NCBI RefSeq assembly: GCF_000286835.2
Contig: NZ_AJYD02000038.1
Coordinates: 62,001 to 126,000, forward strand
Origin: Enterovibrio norvegicus FF-33
Lineage (GTDB): Bacteria > Pseudomonadota > Gammaproteobacteria > Enterobacterales > Vibrionaceae
Length of the DNA: 64,000 nt
Direction of reading: 5' to 3'
Position 1 is the stretch's first letter. Every line of letters starts with the position of its first letter. Shown one piece after another: positions 50,468 to 60,581 of this stretch. The translations under genes and the position numbers were made by a program. Under the pieces are notes generated by a model. The model did no database searches. It saw only the letters and a list, made by a program, of their open reading frames with translations, and was not told the origin of the DNA.

Positions 50468-52605
50468 TAACCTTCCTTGTGGGTAATAATCCAACAGTTG
50501 TGGATCTGCTTGTTACGTTCAAAATCCAATGGAATAGAACGATGAGTAATGTTTTGTGCTGACAAACCCAGTTCGCCGAGCGCTTCGAGATCCATCTTGA
50601 AGTTACGTTTGTTGTTAGAGAACACAATCTCGCCGTCAGTTCGAAGTAGACGTTTCAGATCAGCCATCAGTTTGATGTGGTCACGTTGCACATCAAAGTT
50701 ATCTTCCATACGTTTTGAGTTAGAGAACGTTGGAGGATCGATGAAAATAAGATCGTATTGACCTTGTTCTGACTCAAGCCACTTTAGGCAGTCCGCATGA
50801 ATGTATTGATGCTGATTCCCCGCTTTACGATTCAATTCCATGTTGCGTTCAGCCCACGCGAGATAGGTTTTAGACATATCTACGGTGGTTGTTGACTTCG
50901 CGCCACCCACAGCGGCATGAACCGTTGCTGTACCGGTGTAAGCAAACAAATTGAGGAAGTCTTTACCTTTCGCTTTATCACCCAACATCTTGCGGGTGTT
51001 ACGGTGGTCTAGGAACAAACCTGTATCAAGGTAGTCTTGAAGATTAACTTCCAGCGTCACGTTGTATTCGTGAACCTTCATAAAACGCTTGGCTTCACCC
51101 AGCTTCTGATACTGGTTAGTGCCTTTTTGCTTCTCTCGGGTTTTCAAGATGACGTTGTTTGCGTTAACACCAGTCACGGCAATAGTCGCACGCACAGTGT
51201 CCATCAAACGACGACGGGCAGTCTCTTCCGGGATTGTTTTAGGCGGCGCGTATTCTTGAATAACGATGTTGTCGTTATAACGGTCAATCGCCACGTTGTA
51301 ATCGGGTAAGTCAGCGTCGTACAAGCGATAACATTCAACGCCCTGCTGTTTCGCCCACTTCTCGAGTTTCTTGAGGTTCTTGCGTAAACGGTTAGAAAAC
51401 TCTGGGGCAACATCCGGCATTTGCACTTGCACTTGGCCATCTGGTGACGTTGTCACCTCACCACGGGCAGTGATCTGGTACGTCTTCATTTCACAATCAA
51501 GTGCACCGTTACGCAGGTTATAGGTGCTCTCTGCACGCATGCGAATGCAGCTCAGGAGTTCGTTAGAACCAGAGTAGATGTGTGCGACGGAACCTTTGAA
51601 TTGCGTTTTAAGCTGCACGCCCAACTGGGTGTACAGCGCAATAAGACCCGGAGTAGTACCAAGACGCTCGCCATATGGCGGGTTACAAATGATGTGACCC
51701 GTGCCAAACCCTTCTGGGTTTTGCAGTGTACTTGCGTCTGCTTCTTCAAACTGAATAAGGCTACCAACACCTGCGCGGTTCGCATTCGCTTTTGCCGTTT
51801 CAAGCACACGACGGTCGTTATCAAAACCAAAGAAGCGCGTTTCGCACCTTGCAGGGCCTTTCTTGGACTTAACGGTAACTTCCGCATGCACTTCCATCCA
51901 CTCTTCGCGGTTGAAAGATTTCAGTGATTCAAAGCCCCAACGTTTACGTTTCAATCCTGGCGCAACTTGCGCTGCCATCATTGCTGCTTCAATCAGTAAC
52001 GTGCCTGAACCACACATAGGGTCAAGCAAGGGTTGCTCTGATGTCCAACCGCTTTTCATCACCAATGCCGCGGCATTGGTTTCACGCAAAGGAGCCATAC
52101 CTGCTTCGGTACGGTAACCACGCTGGTGCAAGCCACTACCTACCATGTCGATACCCAGCAGGCCATCTTCACGAGACAAGCGCATGTGAATACGAAGGTC
52201 AGGTTGCTCACGGTCAATGCTTGGACGCTCACGATCCGCCTTAATAAAGCGGTCTACGATGGCATCTTTAACTTTCAGCGCACCGTACTGACTGTTGCGA
52301 ATTTCACGGTTAGTACCGTTGAAATCAACAGCAATTCGCTTTTTCTCGCTAAAGTATTCTGGCCAGTTAATGGCAGTTGCACCCAGATACAGGTCCATGT
52401 CATCACGTACGGCAAATTCGCTGAGTACAAGAATAAATCGTGATGCTGTGCGGCTCCATAAACAGCACTTGTAAAGGGTTTTCTCATCGGCAAGGAAACG
52501 TACGCCGGCATTAACCGCTTTAACGCTGCTTGCGCCGAGTTGTTCGAGTTCTTCTGCAAGCAGGTTTTCGAGACCGCGAGAGGTAATAGCTAAATATTGA
52601 TTCAT
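50467..52605 (-). CDS. rlmL: 23S rRNA methyltransferase RlmKL (G2445/G2069)
   Basis: 712 residues from ATG at 52605 ([21 protein letters not shown]); the upstream extension is not conserved. THUMP domain (about 45-155), first methyltransferase domain with [17 protein letters not shown] and NPPYGERLG (RlmL, m2G2445), then a second with [14 protein letters not shown] and [14 protein letters not shown] (RlmK, m7G2069). It acts on free 23S rRNA during 50S assembly. Length agrees with the 702-residue E. coli fusion. A perfect matS site lies inside. Confidence 0.97.
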   Translation of the reverse strand: MNQYLAITSRGLENLLAEELEQLGASSVKAVNAGVRFLADEKTLYKCCLWSRTASRFILVLSEFAVRDDMDLYLGATAINWPEYFSEKKRIAVDFNGTNREIRNSQYGALKVKDAIVDRFIKADRERPSIDREQPDLRIHMRLSREDGLLGIDMVGSGLHQRGYRTEAGMAPLRETNAAALVMKSGWTSEQPLLDPMCGSGTLLIEAAMMAAQVAPGLKRKRWGFESLKSFNREEWMEVHAEVTVKSKKGPARCETRFFGFDNDRRVLETAKANANRAGVGSLIQFEEADASTLQNPEGFGTGHIICNPPYGERLGTTPGLIALYTQLGVQLKTQFKGSVAHIYSGSNELLSCIRMRAESTYNLRNGALDCEMKTYQITARGEVTTSPDGQVQVQMPDVAPEFSNRLRKNLKKLEKWAKQQGVECYRLYDADLPDYNVAIDRYNDNIVIQEYAPPKTIPEETARRRLMDTVRATIAVTGVNANNVILKTREKQKGTNQYQKLGEAKRFMKVHEYNVTLEVNLQDYLDTGLFLDHRNTRKMLGDKAKGKDFLNLFAYTGTATVHAAVGGAKSTTTVDMSKTYLAWAERNMELNRKAGNQHQYIHADCLKWLESEQGQYDLIFIDPPTFSNSKRMEDNFDVQRDHIKLMADLKRLLRTDGEIVFSNNKRNFKMDLEALGELGLSAQNITHRSIPLDFERNKQIHNCWIITHKEG
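51444..51456. promoter_or_regulatory. matS site inside rlmL
   Basis: GTGACGTTGTCAC, perfect match to GTGACRNYGTCAC, 14.7 kb right of dif. Confidence 0.85.
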
Positions 52606-53557
52606 GGAAATGTATTCTGAGGGATTTTGCGCGCGATTATACCTGATTTCGTGACGTAGCGCTCTATTGGCAGCCATTTCTTTTCCATTCAATTTAGCCA
52701 AAGAGCAAGGTCTTGTAGCGCCAAGCTATACCTATTACTTATCTAAAAGCGCTATTTCAAAAGAAGGCTTTTATTACACTCAACGCCTCATCTTCCCCTC
52801 ACTTTCGCGTTATCCACAACGAAGAAAACTGTTTCCCACAAGAAACCAATATCACAATATGCTTAATCGTTCTGGATGGGGATCACAACCCAGCCTCAAG
52901 CCAGATTGTTAATCTATATATGTACAAATAGTAAGCACACACTTATCCACAACATTAATGAATATGTAGCATCAAAAATAGTCTTAACGCCCCATTCATT
53001 CCTAACAAGAAAGTTACTATTCACACCAAATCTGGTATATACCACTGTGATGAATCAATGGCTTACCTTTCGATAAATGGGGAAATTTAGTTATTATCGT
53101 TTCTAAAATAGACCTGTTTTCGCCAATTTATAGCGATAATTGAAAGCGGATAAACATTGTATTGATGCAAATTGCGTGAGATAGATCACTTTTATTGGTG
53201 GGAGGATTCTCGTTGATTTAAAGAGACTTTCTCACAATTGCATATAAATGAGACAGCCCTTCTTTTTCATTGATAGATAAAAGCAGGTGAATCAAAGCCT
53301 GGGATAAGGCTATTCAGACAGAGCAGTTCTGTATGGCTTGTATTGATTCAATGCGAGCAGGGCCAACTCACCCCTGGTCGATACGCCATAGAGGCGCCAG
53401 CGCGAGATACAAGCTCAAAGGATATGTGATCAGTCTTTATATCGGGGATTTTACGTGTTCAGTGGCAATTTAGCCTGTTACAGGTAGAAGTTAGAATGCT
53501 TGATGGATGATTGAGGATTTAAGAATGGAAAGAAAAGAGGCTGATAGAACGGTTCTA
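52606..53557. other. Long intergenic region rlmL-zapC with a CRP-like site
   Basis: About 950 bases. The leftward rlmL promoter lies at the left end. Open frames at 52667-53076 lack ribosome sites and family patterns. A CRP-like site stands at 53176-53189; to its right no known gene follows, but a 44-codon frame (ATG 53334, MACIDSMRAGPTHPWSIRHR...) without a ribosome site could be noise, or the stretch could encode a small RNA. Confidence 0.5.
53176..53189. promoter_or_regulatory. CRP-like binding site
   Basis: GTGA-GATAGA-TCAC, a perfect core with N6 spacing, in the context TTGC...TTTT. It could activate a rightward small RNA in the empty region or act at a distance. Confidence 0.6.
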
Positions 53558-53564
53558 TCAGCCT
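53538..53564 (-). terminator. Terminator overlapping the zapC stop
   Basis: AGGCTGATAGAAC (53538-53550) / GTTCTATCAGCCT (53552-53564). On the minus strand it is followed by CTTTTCTTT. The stem includes the last zapC codons. Confidence 0.85.
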
Positions 53565-54106
53565 ACTAACGCATAATGACCACTGCCGTTATCGTATTGC
53601 TGTTGGTATATTGATAACCGATCATTCATTACTTTTATAGCTTCACAGAACCGCATTTGTTTTGTGTCGGTCAGCGCCAATGGTGACTCGCCTGCATGCA
53701 TACACAATGAAGCGATGCCTGCGTTTTCAATCACTAAAAAGGATTCACTGCCGTGCTCAGTTTTCAATGTCACAAGCGAGCCAGCTTCTGCGGCTGAGTA
53801 CCCTTCTTGTTCTTGGAAAAACCAGCTTTTTGGTAGTAGCGGTTTATGGAAGCGATTTGCTGCCACTGCGTTCAAAACGAGTTCGGCCTTGCGAGGGCCT
53901 GATAGAGAAAGCGCATCTACTGCATCAAAATACGCTTGGAATAGTGATGCGTCATCAACTGAAAATGGGGTTTCAGCAAACGCATCGGGGATGAGCTGTT
54001 TGCATTCTATGGCCACTTGGAAAACCATGTCTTCACCTAAATCCAGCATCAATGCTTGTGCTTCTTTATCGAAGTACCACTTCCATGCGTTATTAGGTTT
54101 CAACAT
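53558..54106 (-). CDS. zapC: Cell division protein ZapC
   Basis: 182 residues from ATG at 54106 (MLKPNNAWKWYFDKEAQALML), with GGAG eight bases upstream. Family pattern: WKWYFDKE and MLDLG near the start, PDAF...FSVDDASLF, KAELVLNAVAANRFHKPLLPKSWFF in the middle and EAIKVMNDRL near the end, matching E. coli ZapC segments. It bundles FtsZ protofilaments at the Z-ring. Adjacent to pyrD, as in E. coli. Confidence 0.93.
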   Translation of the reverse strand: MLKPNNAWKWYFDKEAQALMLDLGEDMVFQVAIECKQLIPDAFAETPFSVDDASLFQAYFDAVDALSLSGPRKAELVLNAVAANRFHKPLLPKSWFFQEQEGYSAAEAGSLVTLKTEHGSESFLVIENAGIASLCMHAGESPLALTDTKQMRFCEAIKVMNDRLSIYQQQYDNGSGHYALVG

Positions 54107-54188
54107 CGTGCTCGCTCCTGCGCTTGCAGAGAATCGGTCCGTGACCACTGAATAAATTGTGCTTTGGGGAAGTGTAATCGGCTTGAGA

Positions 54189-54221
54189 TAAAAAAAAAGG
54201 GGAAGTCATCCTCCCCCTTTA
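54189..54221 (-). terminator. Terminator after pyrD
   Basis: AAAGGGG facing CCCCCTTT around a ten-base loop; on the minus strand an eight-base T-run follows. Confidence 0.8.
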
Positions 54222-54244
54222 CTGCGCATTCTTAATTTTTTTGG

Positions 54245-55255
54245 TTAAATATTTCGTACGATATCTTTAACCAAACGCGGACCGTGGTAGATAAAGCCAG
54301 AGTAAACTTGAACAAGCTCAGCGCCTGCCATCATTTTCTCTTTTGCCGCCATCACTGAGTCAACGCCACCTACACCGATAATCGGTAGTTTACCATTAAG
54401 CTCCTGATGAAGACGGCGAATCACTTCCGTGCTTTTGTTTTGAACTGGACGACCGCTCAACCCACCCGCCTCATGTGCATGAGGCATACCTTCGACCAAA
54501 GAACGATCCAAGGTTGTGTTAGTTGCAATAACACCATCAATGTTATAACGCACTAGCGCATCGGCCACTTGCACCAGTTCATCTTCGGTCATATCAGGTG
54601 CAATCTTCAAAGCAACTGGAACATATTTACCGCGACTTTTCGCAAGTTCGTTCTGGCGCACTTTCAATGCAGAAAGCAAATCGTCCAGTGCGTCACCGTA
54701 TTGCAGTGATCGTAATCCAGGTGTATTTGGCGAAGAAATGTTAACCGCTATATACCCTGCATGGTCATAAACTTTGTCCATGCAGATTAGGTAATCATCT
54801 TTGCCATTTTCCAATGGTGTGTCTTTGTTCTTTCCTATGTTGATGCCAATCACGCCGTCATACTTGGCCTTCTTAACATTCTCCACCAGCGCATCCACAC
54901 CGTGGTTGTTGAAACCCATGCGGTTGATAATACCTTCCGCAGGAATAACACGGAACAGACGTGGTTTGTCGTTACCATCTTGTGGGCGCGGTGTGACCGT
55001 CCCTACTTCGATAGAGCCGAAACCCATTGCACCAAATGCATCAATGCATTCGCCGTTTTTATCCAAGCCAGCTGCAAGGCCTACTGGGTTTTTGAAATGC
55101 AATCCCATGACTTGAACGGGACGAGGAGGAAGATTTTGACGATAAAATACATCAAGAGGAGTGCCAGTGAAGCGAGAAAGATTCTTGATTGCCAGATCAT
55201 GTGCATGCTCTGGGTCTAGCTGAAAGATTGCCGATCTGGCGAGGCGGTACATCAT
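54245..55255 (-). CDS. pyrD: Dihydroorotate dehydrogenase (quinone), class 2, PyrD
   Basis: 336 residues, equal to E. coli PyrD. The N-terminal membrane-associated helices ([20 protein letters not shown]) that reach the quinone are present. Flavin and substrate motifs include [22 protein letters not shown] with the catalytic Ser, ATNTTLDR and GVGGVDS. It oxidises dihydroorotate to orotate in pyrimidine synthesis and passes electrons to ubiquinone. Either of two adjacent ATGs (55255, 55252) may start it behind GGAGG. Confidence 0.97.
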   Translation of the reverse strand: MMYRLARSAIFQLDPEHAHDLAIKNLSRFTGTPLDVFYRQNLPPRPVQVMGLHFKNPVGLAAGLDKNGECIDAFGAMGFGSIEVGTVTPRPQDGNDKPRLFRVIPAEGIINRMGFNNHGVDALVENVKKAKYDGVIGINIGKNKDTPLENGKDDYLICMDKVYDHAGYIAVNISSPNTPGLRSLQYGDALDDLLSALKVRQNELAKSRGKYVPVALKIAPDMTEDELVQVADALVRYNIDGVIATNTTLDRSLVEGMPHAHEAGGLSGRPVQNKSTEVIRRLHQELNGKLPIIGVGGVDSVMAAKEKMMAGAELVQVYSGFIYHGPRLVKDIVRNI

Positions 55256-55267
55256 GTAACCTCCAAA

Positions 55268-55291
55268 AAAAAGCCCCGAATAAACGGGGCT
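55268..55291 (-). terminator. Terminator after the glutamate dehydrogenase gene
   Basis: AGCCCCG (55272-55278) / CGGGGCT (55285-55291); on the minus strand eight T bases follow. Confidence 0.88.
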
Positions 55292-55313
55292 GTATTATCA
55301 ACACTTTGTTAGC

Positions 55314-58300
55314 TTAATTCAAATTTAAAAGTGTAAGTTCCCGCAATGCAACGGAGAATTTAGCAAATTCATGCACTGTGCCCACTTTAAACTCGGCCAC
55401 AATGCTTTCCCAGCGCCCGAGACTCACTGCATGTTCAACCATCCAGGACTCTAAACCCAACTCCGCTGACTCTCCTTTATTCATGCCTTCAAGGATATGT
55501 GCCGTCAATAAGCGTTGCTGCCAATCCAGATCTTCACGGAAAGAAGCACGAGCCAACGCTTGCCAATGGTTTTCCACGGGTTGGTTGGTAATTTGCTTGA
55601 GGAACCAGTGCAGAGAAAGTGTGTCACCCAGTACAAAGTACAAACGTGCGACCACATCGTAAGGCTTGTTCATCTGCTCTGACACCTGTGCCAGGTCGAG
55701 ACCTGCGAACAAACTACTTAAACGCACGACTTTATTTGCAATTTCTTTTGGTACACCTAGAACAATGAATTCACTCGCCTGTTCTTCATGCTCCTCTATT
55801 TCAGCCGGAACCAAATAGGTTTCAAGATTATCAGCCAGATTCTTCACTGCGGGTTTGTAGAACGCGACTTGCTCCTCAATGCCTTTCGCTTTCATCGGAT
55901 TACGAAGAATCCAACGAGATGCACGACGAAGCATACGACGACAGCGAAACATGACTGCGTACTGAATTTGTGCAGGAATTACGTTATCTAAAGCGCGAAT
56001 GTCTTCGAAGGTTTTATCAAAATCAAACACTTCATTCACAATGGCGTAGGCCGACGCAATGTCTCCAACGCTCGCCCCGGTTTCATCTTGCATTCGCGTG
56101 ACAAAATTGAAGCCCATGACGTTGGACATTTGATTTGCCAAGGAAGTCGCAATGATTTCAGCACGCAATGGGTGTGTTTCCATTGCCTCGCGATAGTTAC
56201 GCTGTAACTCTTGTGGGAAATATTGTGGCAGAAGTTTTCCAAAGTGCGGATCTTGGGTAATTTGCTCTACCACTAACTGCTCTTTGAGTACCATCTTGCC
56301 GTATGCCACCAGCACAGCAATTTCGGGCCTTGTCAGCCCTTTGCCATGCAGTTGACGCTCTGCAAGGGTTTCATCGTCTGGCAAATATTCTAGCTGACGA
56401 TCCAGTTTGCCCTCTTTTTCCAAATAATGGATAAAGCGAATTTGTTCTTTCAACAGAGCGGCTTTCTGATTATTGGTGACAGAAATAGACTCGCTTTGAC
56501 AGTAAGCATCATCCAGAACAATGTCACCGACTTCATCTTCCATGCGCTCAAGCAACTCGTTGCGCTGCTTGTAGGTGAGATCCCCTGCCGCTACCAAGCC
56601 ATTGAGTAAGATCTTAATGTTCACTTCATTGTCTGAACAATCCACGCCACCGACGTTATCAATGAAGTCCGTATTGACCAGACCACCATTCATAGCGAAT
56701 TCGATGCGACCAAGCTGGGTCATACCTAGGTTACCACCCTCACCAATAATCTTGGCGCCAAGCTCGCTACCGTTTAGACGAAGACCGTCGTTAGCGCGAT
56801 CGCCAACATCAGTATGCGTCTCAGACTCGGCTTTCACATACGTACCGATACCGCCATTCCAGAGAAGATCCACGTTGGATTTTAAGATCTGTTTGATCAA
56901 CTCATTTGGTGCCATGCTCTGTTTACGCACACCGAGCATTTTCTGAATCTCAGGGGTCAATTCAATAGACTTCGCTTTACGCGAGAATATACCGCCGCCT
57001 TTAGAGATAAGCTTGGTGTTGTAATCTTCCCAGCTTGAACGAGGAAGTTTGAACAAACGATCTCGCTCTACCCATGTTTTCGCTGAATCTGGGGTCGGGT
57101 CGATAAAGATATGCATGTGGTTAAACGCAGCCACTAATCGAATGTGCTTCGATAACAACATGCCATTACCGAATACGTCACCCGCCATGTCGCCAATAGC
57201 TACACAGGTGAAATCCGTTTCCTGGCAATCAATACCAATTTCTCGGAAGTGACGCTTCACCGATTCCCAACCACCTTTGGCCGTAATACCCATGGCTTTG
57301 TGGTCATAACCGTTTGAGCCACCCGATGCAAATGCATCGCCTAACCAGAAGTTATATTCTTCTGATACTGAGTTGGCCAAATCTGAGAAAGTCGCTGTGC
57401 CTTTATCCGCAGCAACAACCAAATACGGGTCGTCCTCATCATGACGAACCACATTCACTGGTGGCGTTAATTCGCCTTCAATGATGTTATCCGTGATATC
57501 GAGCAAACCACGAATGAATATACGATAGCAACGCTGACCTTCCGCAAAAATTTCATCGCGGCCGCTTAGCGAGTGCTGCTTCTTACAAACGAATCCGCCT
57601 TTCGCCCCCACAGGAACAATAACCGTATTCTTAACCTGTTGCGCTTTAACCAATCCAAGGACTTCGGTTCGGAAATCTTCTTGTCGGTCTGACCAACGAA
57701 GGCCACCACGTGCGACTTTGCCACCGCGAAGGTGCACACCTTCAACGTCTGGCGAATAGACGAAAATTTCAAAGAAAGGAACGGGTTTTGGTATTTCCGG
57801 AATTTGAGAAGGTTGAAGTTTCAATGATAGATAGTCTTTAAATTGACCCGTCTCTTTGTCTTTTTGGAAATAGTTCGTGCGCAACGTTGCGAGGATCATT
57901 TCCATGTATCGACGAATAATACGGTCATCATCAAGGCTTTCTACTTTTTCAAGCTCGCCTTCAATTTGACTGATGATACGTGTTTGGTCTTTCTGACTAT
58001 TCTTTGAGCCACCAAAACGCTTATCAAATAACGTCACCAAGCATTGCGCCAAATCTGCATGCGAGGTCAATGTCTCTTCAATATAAGCTTGACTGAACGG
58101 GAACGCGACTTGACGCATATAACGCGCATAAGAACGTAAAATAGTCACTTCACGCCCAGTAAGACCCGCATTTAGCACCAAACGGTTGAAGCCATCACTT
58201 TCTAGCTTACCATGCCAAATCGCACCAAAAGCCTCTTGGAAACGTTCACGTGCTTCAGACAGATCAAACCCGTTGCCGGCACTGTGAAGCATGGAGAAAT

Positions 58301-60131
58301 CGAGGATCCAAAACACATCACCCGTCGTTGTCTGTACCTTGTAAGGTGACTCACCAATCACGCGTAAACCCAAGTTTTCGAGCATAGGCATTACGTCGGA
58401 AAGGTGGATTGCCTCATCTTTCTGAAACAACTTGAGACGGACTGAGCGAGACGTGGCGGGCTCTTCCTGAGGCCGATAAAAAAGCATATCTAGCTTATTG
58501 TCTTCGCTTAGGTTTTCTAATCGCTCGATATCAGCCACCGCTGAGCCCGGCAACATGGCTTCTTTATATGAACGAGGGAAAGCACCAAGATAGCGTTTTG
58601 CAATTGGCGTACCACTGTTCTCGCCAAAGTTTGCAATGACAGATTCTTGTAGACGATCATCCCAAGAAGACGCGGCTTCAGTCAGGTTCTGCTCCAATTT
58701 CTTCACATCAATGTCAAAGTTGTTGTTTTCAACACGCACAATGTAATGCGTTCGTGCCAACGGACTTTCAGAGAAAAACGTATTGAATTCCACTTCCTGA
58801 TCGGAGCCAAAATAGTTCTTCATAATACGCTGTGCTGCGATACGGAACTCAGTGTTATAGCGTTCACGCGCCACATACACCATGCACGAAAAGAAGCGTC
58901 CAAATGGGTCTCGTCGAACAAAGACGCGCAACATATCGCGGTCTTGTACCTGAACGATACCCATACCGATATCCAGCATCTCAGTTTCAGACGCTTGGAA
59001 TAATTCATCGCGTGGGAAGTTTTCAATGATATTAGCCAGCGCTTTCCACGAATGCGATCCTTGGTAGTAACCACTGATCTCAAGGATCCGTTGCACTTTG
59101 TTTCGCAGTACGGGGATCGCATTGGTCGCTTGGTTATATGCAGCAGAAGCATAAAGGCCATGAAAACGGTGCTCACCAATAACATTGCCTTTTTTATCAA
59201 AGCTCTTAAGGCCAATGTAGTCCATATACGCTGGGCGGTGTACACGCGATTTACTGCTGCCTTTATTGATAATAAGGAGTTCTTTACGCAATGCTGTTGC
59301 GCGTGCCGATTCAGGCATGGCAGACAATTTTACGCCGGGTCGTTTAAGATCTAACTTCTTCGCCAGACCTAAACCTTGTTCGTCAGATTGTTTGAGTTCA
59401 TGGTCACCTTCTATCGCATTCAGCTCATAATACTTGTAACCCATGAACGTGAAATTGTGGGAACCAATCCACTGGAGAAACTCGACCGCTTCATCTTTAC
59501 GTTCTTTATCAACCGGCGGCTTATCTTTCTTAAGCGCTGCAATCAACTCCTGCATTTTGGCTTGCATTGGTTGCCAATCATTAACGATTAGCGCAACGTC
59601 GGTTAGCGTTTCCGTTACCTCGGCTTCCAAAGCTGCCATTTCTTTCTTGCTGGTCATGCGGTCGATTTCTAGATGGAAGACGGTTTGACGAACCCCCTTC
59701 TCTCCGCCAATCTCGACAACATGCCCACCACTGTCTTTTAATACATGCAACGGCCCATTGAGCATGAGGTGCGAAGCAATATCAAGACGATTCAACGCCA
59801 TGCGAACAGAATCAACCAAGAAAGGCGCATCCGGCGTGACAATTTCAACGATCGTATGTGTTGACTGCCAACCATTTCCACTCAATGTAGGGTTGAATAC
59901 CTTTACAAAGATCTGGTCTTGTTCGAACGTATTTAGATGATGCCACAAGCTGATAACAGCACCGTAGAGGTCGGATTCATTCCTTTCCTGTAAATCATCA
60001 TCTGAGATGGGACCCAAAATCCTTTTTGCCAAAGTTTCTACGAGTGGTTGTTGTTTCTTGTCCAGTTTTTCAGCAATGAGATGATAAACTTTCTCAAGCA
60101 ACACCGGCACAATAGGGTCACGCGCGGTCAT
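55314..60131 (-). CDS. gdhB: Large NAD-dependent glutamate dehydrogenase (GdhB type)
   Basis: 1605 residues, the typical size of the 180-kDa class. The N-terminal about 700 residues hold the ACT-like regulatory domains of this family. The catalytic core starts near 780: RGGKVARGGLRWSDRQEDFRTEVLGLVKAQQVKNTVIVPVGAKGGF (in outline), with the catalytic lysines, followed by GDMAGDVFGNGMLLS and NGGIGTYVKA; a C-terminal helical region follows. It deaminates glutamate to 2-oxoglutarate with NAD+, feeding the TCA cycle. ATG 60131 has GGAG upstream. Single-gene unit with its own terminator. Confidence 0.97.
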   Translation of the reverse strand: MTARDPIVPVLLEKVYHLIAEKLDKKQQPLVETLAKRILGPISDDDLQERNESDLYGAVISLWHHLNTFEQDQIFVKVFNPTLSGNGWQSTHTIVEIVTPDAPFLVDSVRMALNRLDIASHLMLNGPLHVLKDSGGHVVEIGGEKGVRQTVFHLEIDRMTSKKEMAALEAEVTETLTDVALIVNDWQPMQAKMQELIAALKKDKPPVDKERKDEAVEFLQWIGSHNFTFMGYKYYELNAIEGDHELKQSDEQGLGLAKKLDLKRPGVKLSAMPESARATALRKELLIINKGSSKSRVHRPAYMDYIGLKSFDKKGNVIGEHRFHGLYASAAYNQATNAIPVLRNKVQRILEISGYYQGSHSWKALANIIENFPRDELFQASETEMLDIGMGIVQVQDRDMLRVFVRRDPFGRFFSCMVYVARERYNTEFRIAAQRIMKNYFGSDQEVEFNTFFSESPLARTHYIVRVENNNFDIDVKKLEQNLTEAASSWDDRLQESVIANFGENSGTPIAKRYLGAFPRSYKEAMLPGSAVADIERLENLSEDNKLDMLFYRPQEEPATSRSVRLKLFQKDEAIHLSDVMPMLENLGLRVIGESPYKVQTTTGDVFWILDFSMLHSAGNGFDLSEARERFQEAFGAIWHGKLESDGFNRLVLNAGLTGREVTILRSYARYMRQVAFPFSQAYIEETLTSHADLAQCLVTLFDKRFGGSKNSQKDQTRIISQIEGELEKVESLDDDRIIRRYMEMILATLRTNYFQKDKETGQFKDYLSLKLQPSQIPEIPKPVPFFEIFVYSPDVEGVHLRGGKVARGGLRWSDRQEDFRTEVLGLVKAQQVKNTVIVPVGAKGGFVCKKQHSLSGRDEIFAEGQRCYRIFIRGLLDITDNIIEGELTPPVNVVRHDEDDPYLVVAADKGTATFSDLANSVSEEYNFWLGDAFASGGSNGYDHKAMGITAKGGWESVKRHFREIGIDCQETDFTCVAIGDMAGDVFGNGMLLSKHIRLVAAFNHMHIFIDPTPDSAKTWVERDRLFKLPRSSWEDYNTKLISKGGGIFSRKAKSIELTPEIQKMLGVRKQSMAPNELIKQILKSNVDLLWNGGIGTYVKAESETHTDVGDRANDGLRLNGSELGAKIIGEGGNLGMTQLGRIEFAMNGGLVNTDFIDNVGGVDCSDNEVNIKILLNGLVAAGDLTYKQRNELLERMEDEVGDIVLDDAYCQSESISVTNNQKAALLKEQIRFIHYLEKEGKLDRQLEYLPDDETLAERQLHGKGLTRPEIAVLVAYGKMVLKEQLVVEQITQDPHFGKLLPQYFPQELQRNYREAMETHPLRAEIIATSLANQMSNVMGFNFVTRMQDETGASVGDIASAYAIVNEVFDFDKTFEDIRALDNVIPAQIQYAVMFRCRRMLRRASRWILRNPMKAKGIEEQVAFYKPAVKNLADNLETYLVPAEIEEHEEQASEFIVLGVPKEIANKVVRLSSLFAGLDLAQVSEQMNKPYDVVARLYFVLGDTLSLHWFLKQITNQPVENHWQALARASFREDLDWQQRLLTAHILEGMNKGESAELGLESWMVEHAVSLGRWESIVAEFKVGTVHEFAKFSVALRELTLLNLN

Positions 60132-60286
60132 GGTTTACTCCATATATTTTTTATGTAATCGCTATGAGTATAGAAGTTAATTAGTCTTTGCGACGTATGG
60201 AGTAGTTTACGACTTAGTTAATAAATTCGTTACATCAAATAACGTTAATTGTATTTGAGTTTTTGGATATGTGATTGACGTACGGT

Positions 60287-60514
60287 TTAGACTATTAGTT
60301 CGAGGGATTTAAAACGATTCGCCTCGTCTACAACCAGCCTAAAACGGCCTTTTAAGCCTAATTGGCTTAGATATGGACGCAAGCGCGATGCAGGCAGTTG
60401 CAGTGTTAAGCCATTGTCTGTTTTGACGACAACCGTTGATGCCACGCCGGCATAATGTTGCTGAAAGGTGTGATAAGAGATATCAAGGGTAAATAAGTAC
60501 ACATTCGATTTCAT
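60287..60514 (-). CDS. DUF2835-family protein
   Basis: 75 residues filled by the DUF2835 pattern: YLFTLDISYHTFQQHYAGVA, then TDNGLTLQLPASRLRPYLSQLGLKGRFRL in outline. Function unknown; a small basic protein found in many gammaproteobacteria next to pepN. Its start codon touches the pepN terminator, so it probably has a promoter inside that short region or depends on read-through. Confidence 0.88.
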   Translation of the reverse strand: MKSNVYLFTLDISYHTFQQHYAGVASTVVVKTDNGLTLQLPASRLRPYLSQLGLKGRFRLVVDEANRFKSLELIV

Positions 60515-60518
60515 AAAA

Positions 60519-60544
60519 AAAGCCGTCTCCTCTTAGACGGCTTT
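60519..60544 (-). terminator. Terminator after pepN
   Basis: AAAGCCGTCT (60519-60528) / AGACGGCTTT (60535-60544), loop CCTCTT; on the minus strand the right side continues in a T-run that reaches the DUF2835 start. Confidence 0.88.
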
Positions 60545-60581
60545 AAATTACTTATTCCAACAGTTTTCGCAAGTGTTGTGT

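Noticed and set aside
52667-53076. Two short rightward open frames upstream of rlmL
   Set aside because: They cover the rlmL promoter side, lack ribosome sites and resemble no family.
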